The notes beneath the pieces were generated by a model. That model was not told where the DNA came from and did no database searches. It saw only the letters and a list, made by a program, of their open reading frames with translations. The position numbers were made by a program, and so were the translations under genes. This document shows, piece by piece, positions 1 through 12,703 of a stretch of DNA of 64,000 nucleotides (the stretch's first letter is position 1; every line of letters starts with the position of its first letter). Source of the DNA: Hygrophila difformis (taxonomy: Eukaryota; Streptophyta; Magnoliopsida; Lamiales; Acanthaceae); NCBI GenBank assembly GCA_030278955.1, contig JAOANR010000003.1:47827175-47891174 (forward strand), written 5' to 3'.

Positions 1-516
1 GATGTGTAAGACCTAGGGGACGTCCAAAGGCTGCCCCCAAGTGTCTTGAGCCGAAAGGAAAGTAACCGAAGTCGGAAAATCCGGATTCGGGCGAGCAAAT
101 CTCGCAACGTCGCTGCTGTCTGCTCTCGCGCGCACTTGGCGCGGTGTTCCCCTTAGGGGCGCGCGGCCTTGGTCCAGGCTGCGGTCTGGGCCGGGTCGTG
201 CGATCTGTCGGGTCTTTCCTCATCTCTTTCGGACTTCTATCCCTCTATGTTCTTGGATTCGGATTCCCGGGATATTTTTCGGGCTTCGATTTCCTATTTT
301 AATTTTATTCGGAACTAAATTTACATTTGGACTCGAGTTATTGAGTCCATCAGTGTTGGGTTTCCGTGTAACCATTTATTCGATTAAATTGTCTTCGGCT
401 TCCCGGGTTCTCGAAATTTTGATTCCTTTTTAATTTAAATTTCATTTCTCATCTTTTATGATTCTTTATCCATTTATCCTGTTTATTATATTTATTTATT
501 TTATCTTGCAAAATCA
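1..516 (-). repeat. Diverged LTR end of a chromovirus-family element
   Basis: This stretch aligns by eye with the right-hand (plus-coordinate) part of the two chromovirus LTRs at about 30290-30830 and 53020-53560. Shared blocks include 'gtcttgagccgaaagg', 'aaaatccggattcgggcgag' and the later 'tttcatttctcat' stretch. It is clearly more diverged than those two are from each other. The last bases of the LTR (cgggtattaca) are missing, so the end has decayed. The element continues left of the window. Orientation is inferred from the better copies, whose coding is on the minus strand. Confidence 0.75.
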
Positions 517-1508
517 CTATTATTTTCATAAGTATTTGTATTTGAGATATAAGATAAATGATGACAGTATATTTATATATGTTCATAATAGTACTACTAT
601 TATGTTCATATGAAAGATGGAAGAAATTATCTAGAACAATTGTTACCAAAATTTTAAAAGCCATACTAAATTAAAAATTAGTCATATGTGAATGCAATTC
701 ACCCAATTTAACTGTCAATCCTTGAGCATGTGGAATATGTTAATTGTTAATATCAAAATTATAATTATATTTATACTTATAATTTAAAAAAATTCAATAA
801 TTATTTTTATTTATATTATGTATTTTATTAAAAGTATTTTTATGTTAATAATTATATTTAAAAATTAAACATGATACTAAAAGTTAAAATTAAAATATGA
901 TTATATTTTTATAACGGATTTTTATTTCTTATTAACTATATATAGTTTGATAAATTAACGGAATTATAGTTATTATTAATGAATTTTTTAATTTATTATA
1001 TTGATGGAGGTTAATATTTCATGCTCAAATTTTTATATAATTAATATAATATATTTGAAAATATAACATATTCAATTAAATAATATATATCGAGCAAAAA
1101 TTAAAGAATATATATTGATTTAACTAAATTTATCATAATATCAAATATATTATAATTTATTTTCAATTTATATTCTTTTCAAATATATGAAAAGATTTTT
1201 TCAAGATTTTTTATACTAATAAACAGATTTATTACCTAAATATGAGATTTAAAAGATTGATTGACTTGGCAAGTAGGATGATTCAGCGCTGAAGTGTAAT
1301 TAATTTGGATGAGTGTACGTTTTTGGATGATTAATCAGTATTTACGTGGAAACCCAATGCATAATTACAATATAACCCTTAAAATTAAAAAAGGATGGAA
1401 TATAGTTGATAAGGGCAATACAGTGGGTTTATTATAGTCTGCACATACAGTCTGCACAATATAAACCCTAAACACAATACAGTCTGCACATGCCAAAAAG
1501 TATTCAGG
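517..1508. other. AT-rich sequence without a recognisable feature
   Basis: Very AT-rich DNA. The only open frames are short and low in complexity, and I recognise no protein. A short word, 'acagtctgcaca', is repeated near 1437-1490. I see no gene or mobile-element terminus here. Confidence 0.6.
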
Positions 1509-1518
1509 ATTTATTATA

Positions 1519-1532
1519 TAGATGTATATAAT
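1519..1532. repeat. LINE target-site duplication, left copy
   Basis: The 14-mer tagatgtatataat occurs here and again at 7555-7568, exactly flanking the LINE. The left copy abuts the T-run that represents the poly(A) tail of the minus-strand LINE. Confidence 0.9.
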
Positions 1533-1637
1533 ATTTTTTTTTTTGCGATACAGCCAATTAAGGCTAGGAAAAGAAAGAAAAAACAAAAAGAAATGGAAAC
1601 CGAAGCACAACTAACAATAATCACCGAGAAGCAAAGA

Positions 1638-4600
1638 CTAACGACGAGGAAACCTCACGCCCAAAGCATCAGCAGTAAGTAAAGGCTTCACACTGTCAGG
1701 AGGAAAAGCCCATGTAGTGTAAAATAAATCTCCATCCACACCCATCTTTGCCAAATGATCAGCTACCGAATTTCCTTTCTCGCAAAACATGCTCAAAACA
1801 ACACGTGGTGAACTCTGTCCTGATGTCTCTTATCCTCAGAAGGATCGAACCCACCCAATGTGAGGGTCCGGGATTCATGTTAATGAATCTTAGAGCTTCT
1901 AGAGAATCACAATAGCAGCATACATCCAAATATCCAAGAGATCTAGCAAGCCTCAGGCCATTGAAAACTCCAGCGAGCTCAGCGTGCAACACCGAGGCGT
2001 CTCCAAGATATCCAGCAACTCCGCCTAGCCAATGCCCCGAGACATCCCGAATAACGGCCCCAAAACCCGCGCGACAACAAGTGTTCACTCGAGAGCCATC
2101 CGAATGTATAATGATACCAGTCCATCATACTGAATTCCAGGACACCAACCGAGGAAAAGGTTGTTGCAGCCGTTTGGACTTAAGCGCAGCTTTGCCAAGC
2201 TCTTCACTCAAGTGGTGGGTTTGTCGAGTAAGGGACTGAAGAGCAGTGTTACTTCCTTGGAAGATTCGCTTGTTCCGTTCCCGCCACACAATCCATAAGC
2301 CAGCAATGAAGAGATTTCCAAATATGCGAAACATCCCCAACAACCACAATCTAATCGAAGCATCATCTATAGAATGAAGATCACTTGGCACCATGATTTG
2401 CAACCGCCTCCAAAATGTATGATTTCAATGACAACTAAAAAAGCAATGGATCCAATCATCCTCCAGCTCACCGCATATGCTGCATAGGGGAGAAGCTGCA
2501 AGTCTGCGTTGGAACCTTAAGACGTTGCAAGGAACGGCGACACAAGAGATAAGCCATAATAACACACAAATCTTCTTAGGGAAACAAGATTGCCATAACC
2601 ACTTCCATCCCGAGGCGTTCGTTCGCTCAGCCAACAACAATTGGTATCCCGACTTGGCAGAGTACCGACAATCCAGCAAAGCTTCCCAACGCCACCCATC
2701 TGGACTACCATCATGTAGATACGGCGGTGGTGTCTGCATAATCTCCATGTACACAGCATTTGGCAGAACAGTCTTTAAAGCAGACAAATTCCAAGCATAA
2801 TCTGTGACTATATCTTTAACTTGTAGGTGCAAGTCACTGCTATCAATGGACGAAACTCTTTGATCCAAGGGCAAATTATTGAGCCAAGGTGAAGTCCATA
2901 ACGAGCTAGAGCCTTGGCCAATGTAAAAAGAAAAGCCTCCCGAGAGATGGTTGAGAGCTTTCCTAGTACTCCTCCAAGTGAAGGATCCTCCACGAGCGGC
3001 TGAATTAGATATCCGACCCTCCGGGCAATAAATAGCTCTCAATTCATGCACCCAAAGTTTATCCTCCCCCATACAAAAATCATGCACCAGCTTGCCAAGC
3101 AAGGAAATATTGGCATGTCGAGCTTTCCTGAGACCAAGCCCGCCATAAGGTTTCGGTGCAGCAATGAAGTCCCATTTCACCAAATTCAAGCCTTTCTGAT
3201 TCCGATCCTTCCACACCAAATTACGTATCTGTCTATCAATCAAATTGCACGTAGCCGCCGGCAACCATCCAATTTGCATACAATAAGTTGGAATGGAAGC
3301 TAACACATGGCGTGCCAATGTAAGTCGGCCAGCTTTGTTTAAAAGCCTCATCCCCCATGTAGAAATATGAGCATCCATTTTTTCCATGAGAAAATCGTAC
3401 GAACTCGCCTTGACTCTCTCATGATGAATAGGGAAGCCTAAATACTTACCAATATGAGAAGTGAAAGCAACAGAGGTGACCGAAGACAGCCACCGGCGTT
3501 CATTCTCTCCAACACAAGCTGGCGCATAAGCATGGGATTTCATGCTATTCACTTTAAGGTCGGAAGCCACCTCAAACCTGTGTAATATCGTCGCCACAGC
3601 CTCAATGCTCTTCCTGTCCACAATAGTGCACAAGATAAGGTCATCAGCAAAAAGTAAATGAGAAAGCCCTCGACAACCTGAAGCCAACTTAACTGGAAGC
3701 CAATCACCCTCTTCCACCGCATGAGAAATTGAAACCGAAAGATGTTCCATCACAATATTAAACAAAAAAGGCGAAAGAGGATCCCCTTAGCGCAATCCCC
3801 AAGCAGGTTTAAAAGCCTCCATTGGTGCGCCATTCCACAAAATAGAGAAAGTAGGCGATTTCACACATGCCATTATTAATCGACGCAGGTCAGCCGGCAA
3901 TTGCATTTGGAACAGACACTCCTCAAGGAATGCCCACCTCACATTGTCATAGGCCTTCTCAAGATCAATCTTCAAAATGAGAGCTTTCAATCGATTACTA
4001 GCTCTGGATAATTTATATATCATCTCTTGGAGAAGGATAGCATTGTCACTAGTACCTCTCCCTGGGAGAAAAGCCGATTCAAGAGGAGAGATATACTTGA
4101 CCAACAGAGGCCTCAACTGATTAACAATCACCTTCGAAATAAATTTATATGCCACCGTACATAGAGTGATTGGACGGAATTGCCTGATATTATTCGGAAC
4201 CGCCACCTTTGGAATGAGGCAAATGAACGCCTTGGCAAGATTACTATCCAGTGTGCCGGAAACAAAAGCCGAACGAACCAAATCCAACACAGAATTCCCA
4301 ACCACCGACCAATGGTTCTTATAGAACAAAGCCGGGAAACCATCCGGACCGGGTGCGGACAGAGGCTTAAATTGACCTAGCACCGTAACTACTTCCTCCA
4401 TAGCCACTTCACCCATGTTAAGCTCATCCAGAAGACTAGTAGCCGGCTGTAGGGGTGGTAAATCTATTGCCCCTACCCCTTCCTCATTATCTGAATATAA
4501 GTTTTCATAAAAACCTTTCACAGCTTCTTGTAGAACAACCTGATTGGTACACCATTCTCCACTATCCAGCATCAAACCATGAATTTGATTCCGATGGTGA

Positions 4601-5715
4601 TGAAATTTAGCTTTCGCATGAAAAAACTGAGTGTTCCGATCGCCCATCCTCACCCAATTCTCCCTCGCCCGTTGATACCAAAACATCTCTTCTTGTTTTA
4701 GAACATCCATATAATCCGATTGAAGCTTACGTTCCAAAGAAATAAGTCGTGCCGAATCAACAGTTCTCGAAACCCTATCCAGCCCCAACAGGCGATGTTG
4801 AAGCTTTTTCTTCTTATTTCGAATTTGTTGGATCCCTACGCGACAACTTATCCTAGATGACGACTGGATCCGATCCAGCCTGACAGGCAAAGATTCATTA
4901 TCCATAGACCAGGCCTCCGAAACAAGGTGGTGATAGCTAGGATCATCACTCCAATAAGCTTCCCAGCGGAATGGTCGAACCCGAGCATGCACGTACATGC
5001 GGCCGCACTTAATGAGTAGAGGAGCATGATTAGAGCCTGTCCGAGGCAAAGTTTGTATATGCCCCTCCGGAAACATGCTAATCCATTCTATATTCGCTAG
5101 ACCTTGATCTAGACGTTTTTTGATAAATGAAACTTGACTCGCCAACCGAAACCAGGTGAAAAGAGAACCTTCCGTACGCAGGTGAAGCAAGCCACAATCT
5201 GTGAGGCACTCACGCAACTCATCCGCACGGTTTTGAAGAAACACTCCCCCATAGACTTCCGAGGGAGCTAGAACCTCATTCCAATCTCCAATAATAAACC
5301 ACGGTCCATGTATGATCTCCTTCAATCCGCAAAGATACTCCCAATTAGTTTTCCTTCGAGAGTAGGAAGGATAAGCATAGAAGGCTGTACACACCCAGGA
5401 AACAGAACCTGCCGACAACTTGAGCGTGATAGCTCGGCTGTGATCATAAAAAACTTCAGGTGTAATACCGGTGCCAGATCTACCCAAAATCCATATACCA
5501 CCTGCTCGTCCCTGCGCTTCTTGAAAGACTATGGGAAAGTATCCAAGACCAAAAACAAGATTCCGAACCCGATCAAAAGGCCCCTGGGGTTCCAAAATAA
5601 AAACTAGAGACGGGGAATTGCTACGAATACAATCCGTAAAACAACGACGAGCCTGAGAATTCATGAGACCCCTCACGTTCCAAGATAGTATGGTAAAATT
5701 ATTAAACTCCGACAT
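1638..5715 (-). pseudogene. LINE ORF2: endonuclease / reverse transcriptase / RNase H, broken
   Basis: Would encode the enzyme for target-primed reverse transcription. From the start at 5715 the order is: an APE-type endonuclease, roughly residues 1-240 (SWNVRGL, then GDWNEV); reverse transcriptase, with KIDLEKAYD near 3960 and the catalytic FADD box near 3655; a zinc-binding region with a CSIC...H...C pattern near 2480; and a plant-type RNase H (HSDGS, HAELAG, CDSLEAL) ending at the TAG at 1638-1640. Breaks: an in-frame TAA next to 3787 in a conserved RT block, TGA near 2424 and near 2122, and a frameshift near 1780. The endonuclease block usually read S-D-H-x-P is GSNHAPL here, so the catalytic Asp is Asn. 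The protein is dead. Confidence 0.9.
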
Positions 5716-5760
5716 AATATATAAAGACTTGAAAAAGAGGCAACAACATCATATCAGCAA

Positions 5761-7404
5761 CTAATGCCCTCCAACCTGATCCGGGGCCGATTTGCCAGGA
5801 ACCATGACTGCTTCCCCAGCCTTCTCCAACATCGGGAGACGAACTTCCAACCCTGGCGATAACACAGTATCACTCTTAGCCACATCCTGCAATAGATGAG
5901 CATATTTAGCCGGAAGATGACTAGCGAGATCCTTTGAAGATTTAGAACCCTTTGGATGAGCAGAGGAAGGCCTCTTTGTACGCGCAGGCTTCACGCCAGA
6001 CAACATGCTTCGGGTTTGCGGTCCATGCTTATGCATACGTCCTTCCCGAATTGGCCTAGGCTCCGGTGTAGGTGTAAGCAAGCCCTGAAGTGAAATCTCA
6101 ACCCATGGGCTCGAAACCAAACCTGGAGTGTCCGTATCAACATGGACCTTGACTTCAAAAGAAGCAACGGCCGACTCCCCTAAGTCTTCCACAATCCCAT
6201 CTACACTAGGCCCATTAAGAGGCCGACTCTCCAATACCTCTCCCGCATCCACCCCAGTCTTAACTAAAAAATCCATATCATCTCCCCTGGACGGCCCATT
6301 CGACTGCTGAATAACCTTATTAGCATGAACAGAGGGGACTTGAGGCCTAGGGTTTCTAGGCCCACCAGGCGCCTTGGCTCCCACCTTAACAGGATCCTGA
6401 ACCTCTCGGACAGGGAACTTACCCGTATTCGACTTCCTCGGTCTTCCTCGTTTAACAACCATCCAATCTCCCACACCCATATCTTCGATATTCATATCTC
6501 CCATATGTTTAGATACACTATCCAAACCCACACCACTTACCATAGATACCTCAACCGATTCCTTAATCAAAGGACCTTTTCCTGTGGGACCCTCACAATC
6601 CTTCAACGACAGGTTTCCTTGATCAGATTCGGCAGCCACCGGCACCGTGTGCTTCCCATCGGCAGGACGAACCAGCGCCTCCGGACACTTATTACGAAGA
6701 TGCCCGAATCGCGCACAACGCATACAAACCATGTTCAGGCCCTCATACTCCACGTGGATCACCTCTCCATCTACCTCTAACATACCCAAAAGTGGTTCAT
6801 CAAGATTAAGCTCAATGCAAACTCGGGCATATCTTCCCCGAGTAATCAACCTTGTGTTTTTATCAACCTTAATCACCGTCCCAATGGTTGCCCCAATGGC
6901 TCGCAACGAACTTTCCATATAAAAAGCCTGCTTAAGATCTGGAAAACAGACCTAAGTTTGAATAGTATTAACTTTGGTTGTCTTCGGATTAAAATCCTCC
7001 GACCATCGCTTCACCGCTAGGACATGATCAAACACGATCCAGGGCCCCCCGGTAAGAACTCTATCACGATCAGCCGCCATGGCAAACTTCGCTAAATAAC
7101 ATCCATGCCCAACATCCAATAAATCAAATTGACCGCCAGGTTTCCATGCACGGCTTAACCTCTCTTTCAATGCATTGAATCCAACCGACGTCCCAAGAAC
7201 CTTGACAGCAAGTGCATCACGCCAGGGTGCATAAAGATCCTGCATCACCCGCGGATCAAACCAAATTTTCGGGCAATGACGATGAGGCCCGGAACGATCA
7301 ATAGTCACCAACTTTTCCTGGAGATAGTCGCGAACAACCTCCACATCCTCTTCAAGCGACACAGGCAACTCCCCCGACATCACAATATCCCGGAAGGAGA
7401 TCAA
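5761..7404 (-). pseudogene. LINE ORF1: nucleic-acid-binding gag-like protein, broken
   Basis: Upstream partner of ORF2, only 45 bp from it. The N-terminal piece (7404-6952) has the DUF4283-like fold often found in plant LINE ORF1 (GGPWIVFDHVLAVKRW). The second piece (6918-5761) holds a CCHC zinc knuckle, CMRCARFGHLRNKC, near 6700, followed by a long polar, Pro/Gly/Ser-rich tail. The two pieces are in one frame and are separated by a TAG at about 6950, where related proteins have Trp. The frame stays open a little upstream of 7404 without an ATG, so the true start is uncertain. Role inferred from the family: binding LINE RNA in a ribonucleoprotein particle. Confidence 0.85.
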
Positions 7405-7554
7405 AGAATTCCCCGGACAAGAAACAAGAGCACCCCAGGGGGTGGCAACAGCGCCGGAGGCTCTGGGGGAGGAGGAAAATCGGGATGCATCCTATCTTTT
7501 CTCTAAATCTCCAATTCAATCTTTATTGAACTACCTTTTATTATATTTCATTTC

Positions 7555-7568
7555 TAGATGTATATAAT
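7555..7568. repeat. LINE target-site duplication, right copy
   Basis: A perfect repeat of 1519-1532, directly adjoining the LINE 5' end. It defines the insertion boundary to the base. Confidence 0.9.
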
Positions 7569-9308
7569 TTTCATCTAACATGTATTTATGTTATTAAAAA
7601 TTACGACATTACGTAAATTAATTTTCACACAGTATTATGGATGATATCCTTTTATTAGATGTATATAACTGGATTAAAGATAAATACTATTTACATCTAT
7701 AAAATTATGTATATAATTTTTTTAAATATAAAATATTTAGTAAACTGCAGTTTAATCCAAATTTTTAAGTAAAAAGTGATACGCCGGTATACGTCAAAAA
7801 ATTTAAGTAAAAAGTATGTTTAGGCCGGAAAAATACTAATCAAACAAAAAGAAATAGTGTATAAAATCACAATTAGTTTTATTTTAATTTAAATCATTGT
7901 TTTGAATATTAACGGAAATAATTATGCACGCCTTCAATATAGATAATGAAAGAAAACTGATATAAAGCAAATAAAATACCTAGCTAACCAAGCATATTCC
8001 AAGTAAACAAATGAATTATACTTCCTCCGTTTTTTAAAGGTTACACTTCTCATTTGCACGCATGACAATGCACATTTTCAACGATTAATAACTCAAATTC
8101 GGTACAAGTAAAAATTCTAAAAATTTGATATTTAAAACCTACAAGATGAGACGAATCCAACAAGATCTCACTTCGCTATATTTTTTCTTCTATAACTATA
8201 ACAAAAATAGAAGTCAAAATGCTACAATGAACAGTAAAAAAAGTCAAAACGTAACCTTTTAAAAACAAACCCGAGGGAGTATTACATAATGGACATATAA
8301 GATTAACTCAAAAGTTAGGTTTTATATAGTATAGATGTTGGACAAAGTACTTCAAAAGATGAGCATATTGAGATTAAACATTCTAAAAAAGTATGGTGAA
8401 AATTACTAAAAGAGCATCTACTACTCTATATGTTGGCATCTAAAGAAGCGCAATAAACTTGCTTGTTTAATTTTCAGAAGCCCAATAAATTTACTTTTAA
8501 CCATTGCTTTATTCGGGCCCGTTTGGATAGGCTTTTGAAAAAAGCAGAAGCAAAAAGTAGAAGCAGAAGCAGAAGTCAAAATTAAAAGCATGTAACTTTT
8601 GTGTTTGGATGAAATGTTTGAAAAATGGCTTTTTCTAAAAAATATGTTTGGATGAATAAAACTGAAAAGTGATTTTGTAATGTAGTAATTACCAAAAAGT
8701 GCTTTTGGAGTATGATAATAAGATATATTTATAGTGTAATTTATATTAAGTAGTGGGGGTATTTAAGTCCTTCCACATTTTACGAGGTACTTTTGGCTTC
8801 TGCTTTTGGGAGAAGCACCTCCTGGGCTGCTTCTCCCATAAGCACCTTTTTGGCTTTTCGAGGTGCTTTTGTTTTTTCTTAAAAGCCAAAACAAACACAT
8901 AATTTCTACTAGAAGGACTTTTGGCAAAAATAAAAGCCAGAAACACCTCCCTAAAAGTCATTCCAAACGGGCTCTTCGTCACTTCATTCGCCCCACTCTC
9001 CCAAAGCCGCCCTCTATATTTTTCCGCCTTTCGCCTCCTTCTGTTCTGTTTCTCCGGTTGTGAGTACAATCCAACTACTGCCGTGTCCTGTTTCAAATGC
9101 GCCTCTATATATTCAGCTGTCCAAATATATAGAATATATATATATATAATTAGCTGTTGAAATATTTAATAACTAATTTTTCGCTAATTAAAACAGCAAA
9201 AAATTATAGTGTAAATTAGCAATGGAACTTTTTTAATCTCCAACCAGAAAGGTTAGAAGTTATGGGACTTAACCACTTGGGTTAAGTCCCCATCCGCTTA
9301 CAAGTGGA

Positions 9309-9357
<49 letters not shown>
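7569..9357. repeat. 1.8-kb duplicated unit, copy 1
   Basis: Nearly the same sequence recurs in direct orientation at 17258-19098, and the match continues left of the LINE at about 1509-1532. Differences are point changes plus a few indels: about 45 bp present here near 7860-7905 are missing in copy 2, and about 45 bp near 18000-18045 are missing here. The unit is noncoding. It contains a MITE (8515-8974) and ends in a stretch with a weak tRNA-like look (AACCCAAGTGGTTAAG on the minus strand near 9280) next to an (ATT)n run. I see no LTR hallmarks at its edges, so a segmental or transposon-borne duplication is more likely than a pair of LTRs. Confidence 0.8.
8515..8974. mobile_element. MITE, copy 1 (TIR GGGCCCGTTTGGA)
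   Basis: A 460-bp element beginning GGGCCCGTTTGGA and ending in the inverted form TCCAAACGGGCTC, flanked on both sides by TTC (8512-8514, 8975-8977). The subterminal regions are rich in aagcagaag and its complement, so much of it can fold back. The 3-bp duplication fits a PIF/Harbinger-like or CACTA-like mover better than hAT, but the superfamily is not settled. The minus-strand open frame across it is not a gene. Confidence 0.75.

Positions 9358-9358
<1 letters not shown>
9309..9358. repeat. (ATT)n microsatellite
   Basis: About 17 units of ATT at the right edge of copy 1 of the duplicated unit. Copy 2 ends in an equivalent run at about 19043-19096. Confidence 0.95.
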
Positions 9359-9359
<1 letters not shown>

Positions 9360-9576
9360 CTAAAATTACATGGACTATGAGATGGTTAGGATTTTATTTT
9401 TTGGCATGCATGTTTAAATTTTTGGTTGAATTCTAAATCTTACGTTTCGAATCAAACTAATTTACAATATATAATACCTTGAAATTTGAATTCTAATTAA
9501 TTATAATTATAAGTATGATACTATGATAAACAATAAATTTATTAATTAATTAAACATATAAACATGATACTTTCAC

Positions 9577-9700
9577 CACTACAAAAATTTCGCAAGGCGG
9601 CGAAATTTTGTGGACTTGTTCGTCGCATGGCACACATTTTGTTTTTGACTTTTTTCTACTCTTGTTTTAGCGACATGGTTGTCGCTAACACATACTACAC
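9577..9700. mobile_element. Lone CACTA-type terminus (fragment)
   Basis: The sequence starts CACTACAAAAATTTCGC followed by gcg-rich words (ggcggcg, gcgacatggttgtcgc). This is the same style of terminus and subterminal repeats as the complete CACTA at 11489. No matching opposite end (...TGTAGTG) lies before the foldback element at 10101, so it is probably one broken end. The right limit is approximate. Confidence 0.45.
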
Positions 9701-10090
9701 TTTTTTTGAAATATTGGAGTATTAGTATAATTTTAAATAAAGTTTAGTCCGATGCATGGTAGGAGAAATTGTTTATAGAGTTTGAAATGTGGGAGAGATT
9801 GAGGAATTCGAGTCTAAGAAGTATTTTTATATATAAGGGACGATAATGATTTCTTTCTAAAACTAGTATGTGCCAAAATATAATTGGGTGTCCCTTAAAT
9901 TATATTCAATCATCACACAGTACATCTTTGTATTTACACCATTATTAAAATCTCCCCAAAAAGATTTGAGTAATGCTAAAAACATTTAATAATGAGTGGA
10001 GTGTGCGTGTGAGAAAAGTGTTCTACTTATATTAGTGCTTGGACAAGCAATGCTTTGGGTTTGTTTGGAAGTTAAACATATTATCAGTAG
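9701..10090. other. No recognised feature
   Basis: AT-rich intervening DNA between the CACTA terminus fragment and the foldback element. No coding similarity or repeat ends are visible. Confidence 0.5.
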
Positions 10091-10100
10091 ATTTCACTAT

Positions 10101-11330
10101 GGAAAAAAAGGTAAAAACGTCCTTTATCTTTCCAAAAATTTCAAATCCGTCCTTTTTCTATTTTATTACCGATTTAGTCCGCTACAAATGCTAATTATGT
10201 TCAAATCAGTCCTTTTTTCACTAATTATATTCTAATCGCTGACGTGGGAAGGGTTTTAATTTAAACCTGACACGTGTGCATAATATTAGTCCTTTTTCTT
10301 TTATCTTTTGCCAATTCAGTCCTAAACTTTTATTTTGTTCTATTTAGTCCTCTACCCCAATCACTCATTTTTATATTAATTGGCCTCAAATCTTTCAAAT
10401 TATTTCATTTTAGGCCCAGAACCTTAAATTTTTTATTATTACTAATACATTTATCAAATAAATGCCCAACATACTTCCGTAAATAAAATTAAATACCAAA
10501 CCTCATACATTGGGTTTGACCGCCTTGTTACCGGGTCTTTGAAGTTCCGAATTTTACGGACTCTCTCTAACCACCCGACCGTAACGATGGTTCATTGGTT
10601 CTGGTTTCCTTCAGCAACAATCAGCACAATCATACTTTGTGGACAATAAAATTCAGGCTATTTTTTTAATATTTTTAATAATATTAATATTTTTCAATAA
10701 AACCAAGGCTTCCTGTATCCATAACCTTCCAAAAATTCAAGTTAAATCATTTACTTTTAAATATTGCTACATCCTAAGGTAGGACGCAAAGTAAGATTCT
10801 GTTGATTGTTACTGAAGGAAACCAAAACCAATGAACAATCGGTTGCGGTCGAGTGGTTATTAGAGAGAGTCCGTAAAATTCCGGTACTTGAAAGACCCGA
10901 TAACAAAGCAGTCGAACCCAATATATGAGGTTTGGTGTTTAATTTTATTTATGGAAGTATGTTGTGCATTTATTTGATAAATGGATTAGTAATAATAAAA
11001 AATTTAAGGTTCTGGGCCTAAAATGAAATAATTTGAAAGATTTGAGGCCAATTAATATAAAAATGAGTGATTGGGGTAGAGGACTAAATAGAACAAAATA
11101 AAAGTTTAGGACTGAATTGGCAAAAGATAAAAGAAAAAGGACTAATATTATGCACACGTGTCAGGTTTAAATTAAAACCCTTCCCACGTCAGCGATTAGA
11201 ATATAATTAGTGAAAAAAGGACTGATTTGAACATAATTAGCATTTGTAGCGGACTAAATCGGTAATAAAATAGAAAAAGGACGGATTTGAAATTTTTGGA
11301 AAGATAAAGGACGTTTTTACCTTTTTTTCC
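10101..11330. mobile_element. Foldback MULE-like MITE with long terminal inverted repeats
   Basis: Two arms of roughly 530 bp (10101 to about 10627 and about 10808 to 11330) are inverted copies of each other around a spacer of about 180 bp. The ends are GGAAAAAAAGGTAAAAACG and its complement. The perfect 10-mer atttcactat flanks both sides (10091-10100 and 11331-11340). Long TIRs plus a 9-10 bp target duplication fit the Mutator superfamily. The mirrored 70-residue frames at 10274-10486 (+) and 10945-11157 (-) are a by-product of the inverted arms, not genes. There is no transposase, so it is non-autonomous. Confidence 0.88.
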
Positions 11331-12000
11331 ATTTCACTATAATTATTTCCGTTCTTTTTTAAGTCATCCATTAGCGTAGTAGTTAATATTCATTAAGTAA
11401 CTTTAATCAATTTTTTTAGCATAGTTATATAAGATAAAACATAGTCAAGTGAAATCTTATTAAATTCATCTAATCACGTAGTTTTATACACTACAAAAAA
11501 ATCGCTGGGAGGCGAGGACACGTTTTCATCGCCCATGTCCTCGCATACAGCATGAGGCGAGGACACAGGCGAGGAAAACCTATCCTCGCCTTGATGGTCG
11601 TCGGGTTCGCATGTTAGTCGACAGTGTCATCGCCTATAGGCGAGGACTTTAGCGAGGAAATGGGCGAGGACGGTGGCGAGGGTAAAGGCTAGGAACGGGG
11701 CAAGGAATGGGGCGAGGAAACAGGCAACGAATTGGCGAGGAAACCACAGTGCATATTTTTTAAGCACTAGGCGACGACAGGGATTTGTCGCCAATGTTCT
11801 CGCCTCCCATTTTTTATTTTTTTTAAAAAAAAATCTATTATCATGATACCAAATCTGCAATTTGATGAATTCAAATAAAGTAAAGTTTTCAATAAATCTT
11901 TTTTTTTCCCCTACAAAGGTGATCAACAAGATTTTGGAATATACTATAATAGTATGTGTATTACAATTCAGAGTACTCTACATGTACATATATACTAGAA

Positions 12001-12099
12001 TTAGTTGGTAAAAGCTGTGTTGTCCATTCTTCCTGGTTCCCGAAAATCAATTTCACCTACTTCAAATGAAACAGGCACACCATCAATTGAGACCCTTTC
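12001..12099 (-). pseudogene. Possible captured terminal exon, unrecognised protein
   Basis: On the minus strand an open stretch of about 32 codons ends in TAA at 12001-12003. It has a compact, protein-like composition (GVPVSFEVGEIDFREPGRMD). I do not recognise it. It may be the last exon of the same gene as the exons at 13344-15939, since it has the same orientation and lies downstream of them, but the link is only inferred. No convincing splice acceptor could be placed. Confidence 0.35.
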
Positions 12100-12703
12100 C
12101 CATTACTCTCCGTGCTATCATGAATGAAACACACACATACTATCGTACCACAAAAGAGTCAAGCCCATAAGAGAGGGGAACCATGTGTGCTGGATATGAG
12201 GTGCAAGTTTTTACAGTGCTTGAGAATAGGGCAAAATGGCCTGAAAGTAAAGGGGGGATCACTCATTTGATGCCTTAGTCGAGCAAAATTATCTGCAGAA
12301 TGAAACAGACTTGGGCAGTTAACACACTTACCCTAGCATGATATCCTAGGAACGAATCGTTCCAGACACTCAATAGACCTAATAGCACATGCACCATCAA
12401 AGTTTGCCGGTGATTAAAGAAAAGCTTTGACATGGATATGATGTCACGGAGAAACATGTTCGAGTGGTATCAGAAACATCAAAGAACACTTCAGATTGAG
12501 AATTGAAAAATAAAAATAAAAGTTCTTTGTAAGTTTACAAACAAGATCACAATTGTATTAATATTATAAATCACCCTGTCAGCTAGACCTAACTTGTACC
12601 GTATCATTACTTTACTATGGAGTTCTACCTTCCGTTATATGATTGTCATATACAACGTATGTACAATTACTTGTGTCTAATTTCTATGATGAATACCTGA
12701 CAG

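Larger units (their letters stand above)
1533..7554 (-). mobile_element. L1-type LINE (non-LTR retrotransposon), nearly full length, inactive
   Basis: A 6.0-kb element on the minus strand bounded by a perfect 14-bp target duplication (1519-1532 and 7555-7568). Its 3' end is a poly(A) tail, seen as a T-run at about 1534-1546. It carries ORF1 (gag-like with a zinc knuckle) and ORF2 (endonuclease, RT, zinc-binding region, RNase H), the usual layout of plant L1 elements that gained an RNase H domain. The 5' leader before ORF1 is only about 60-150 bp, so the 5' end may be slightly truncated. Several stops and frameshifts make it non-autonomous. It inserted into copy 1 of the 1.8-kb duplicated unit, because the sequence left of 1532 and right of 7555 together matches 17258 onward. 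Confidence 0.93.

Noticed and set aside
10274..10486. Open frame repeated at 10945-11157 on the other strand, resembling a gene pair
   Set aside because: It is the same AT-rich sequence in the two arms of a foldback element, with no protein similarity.
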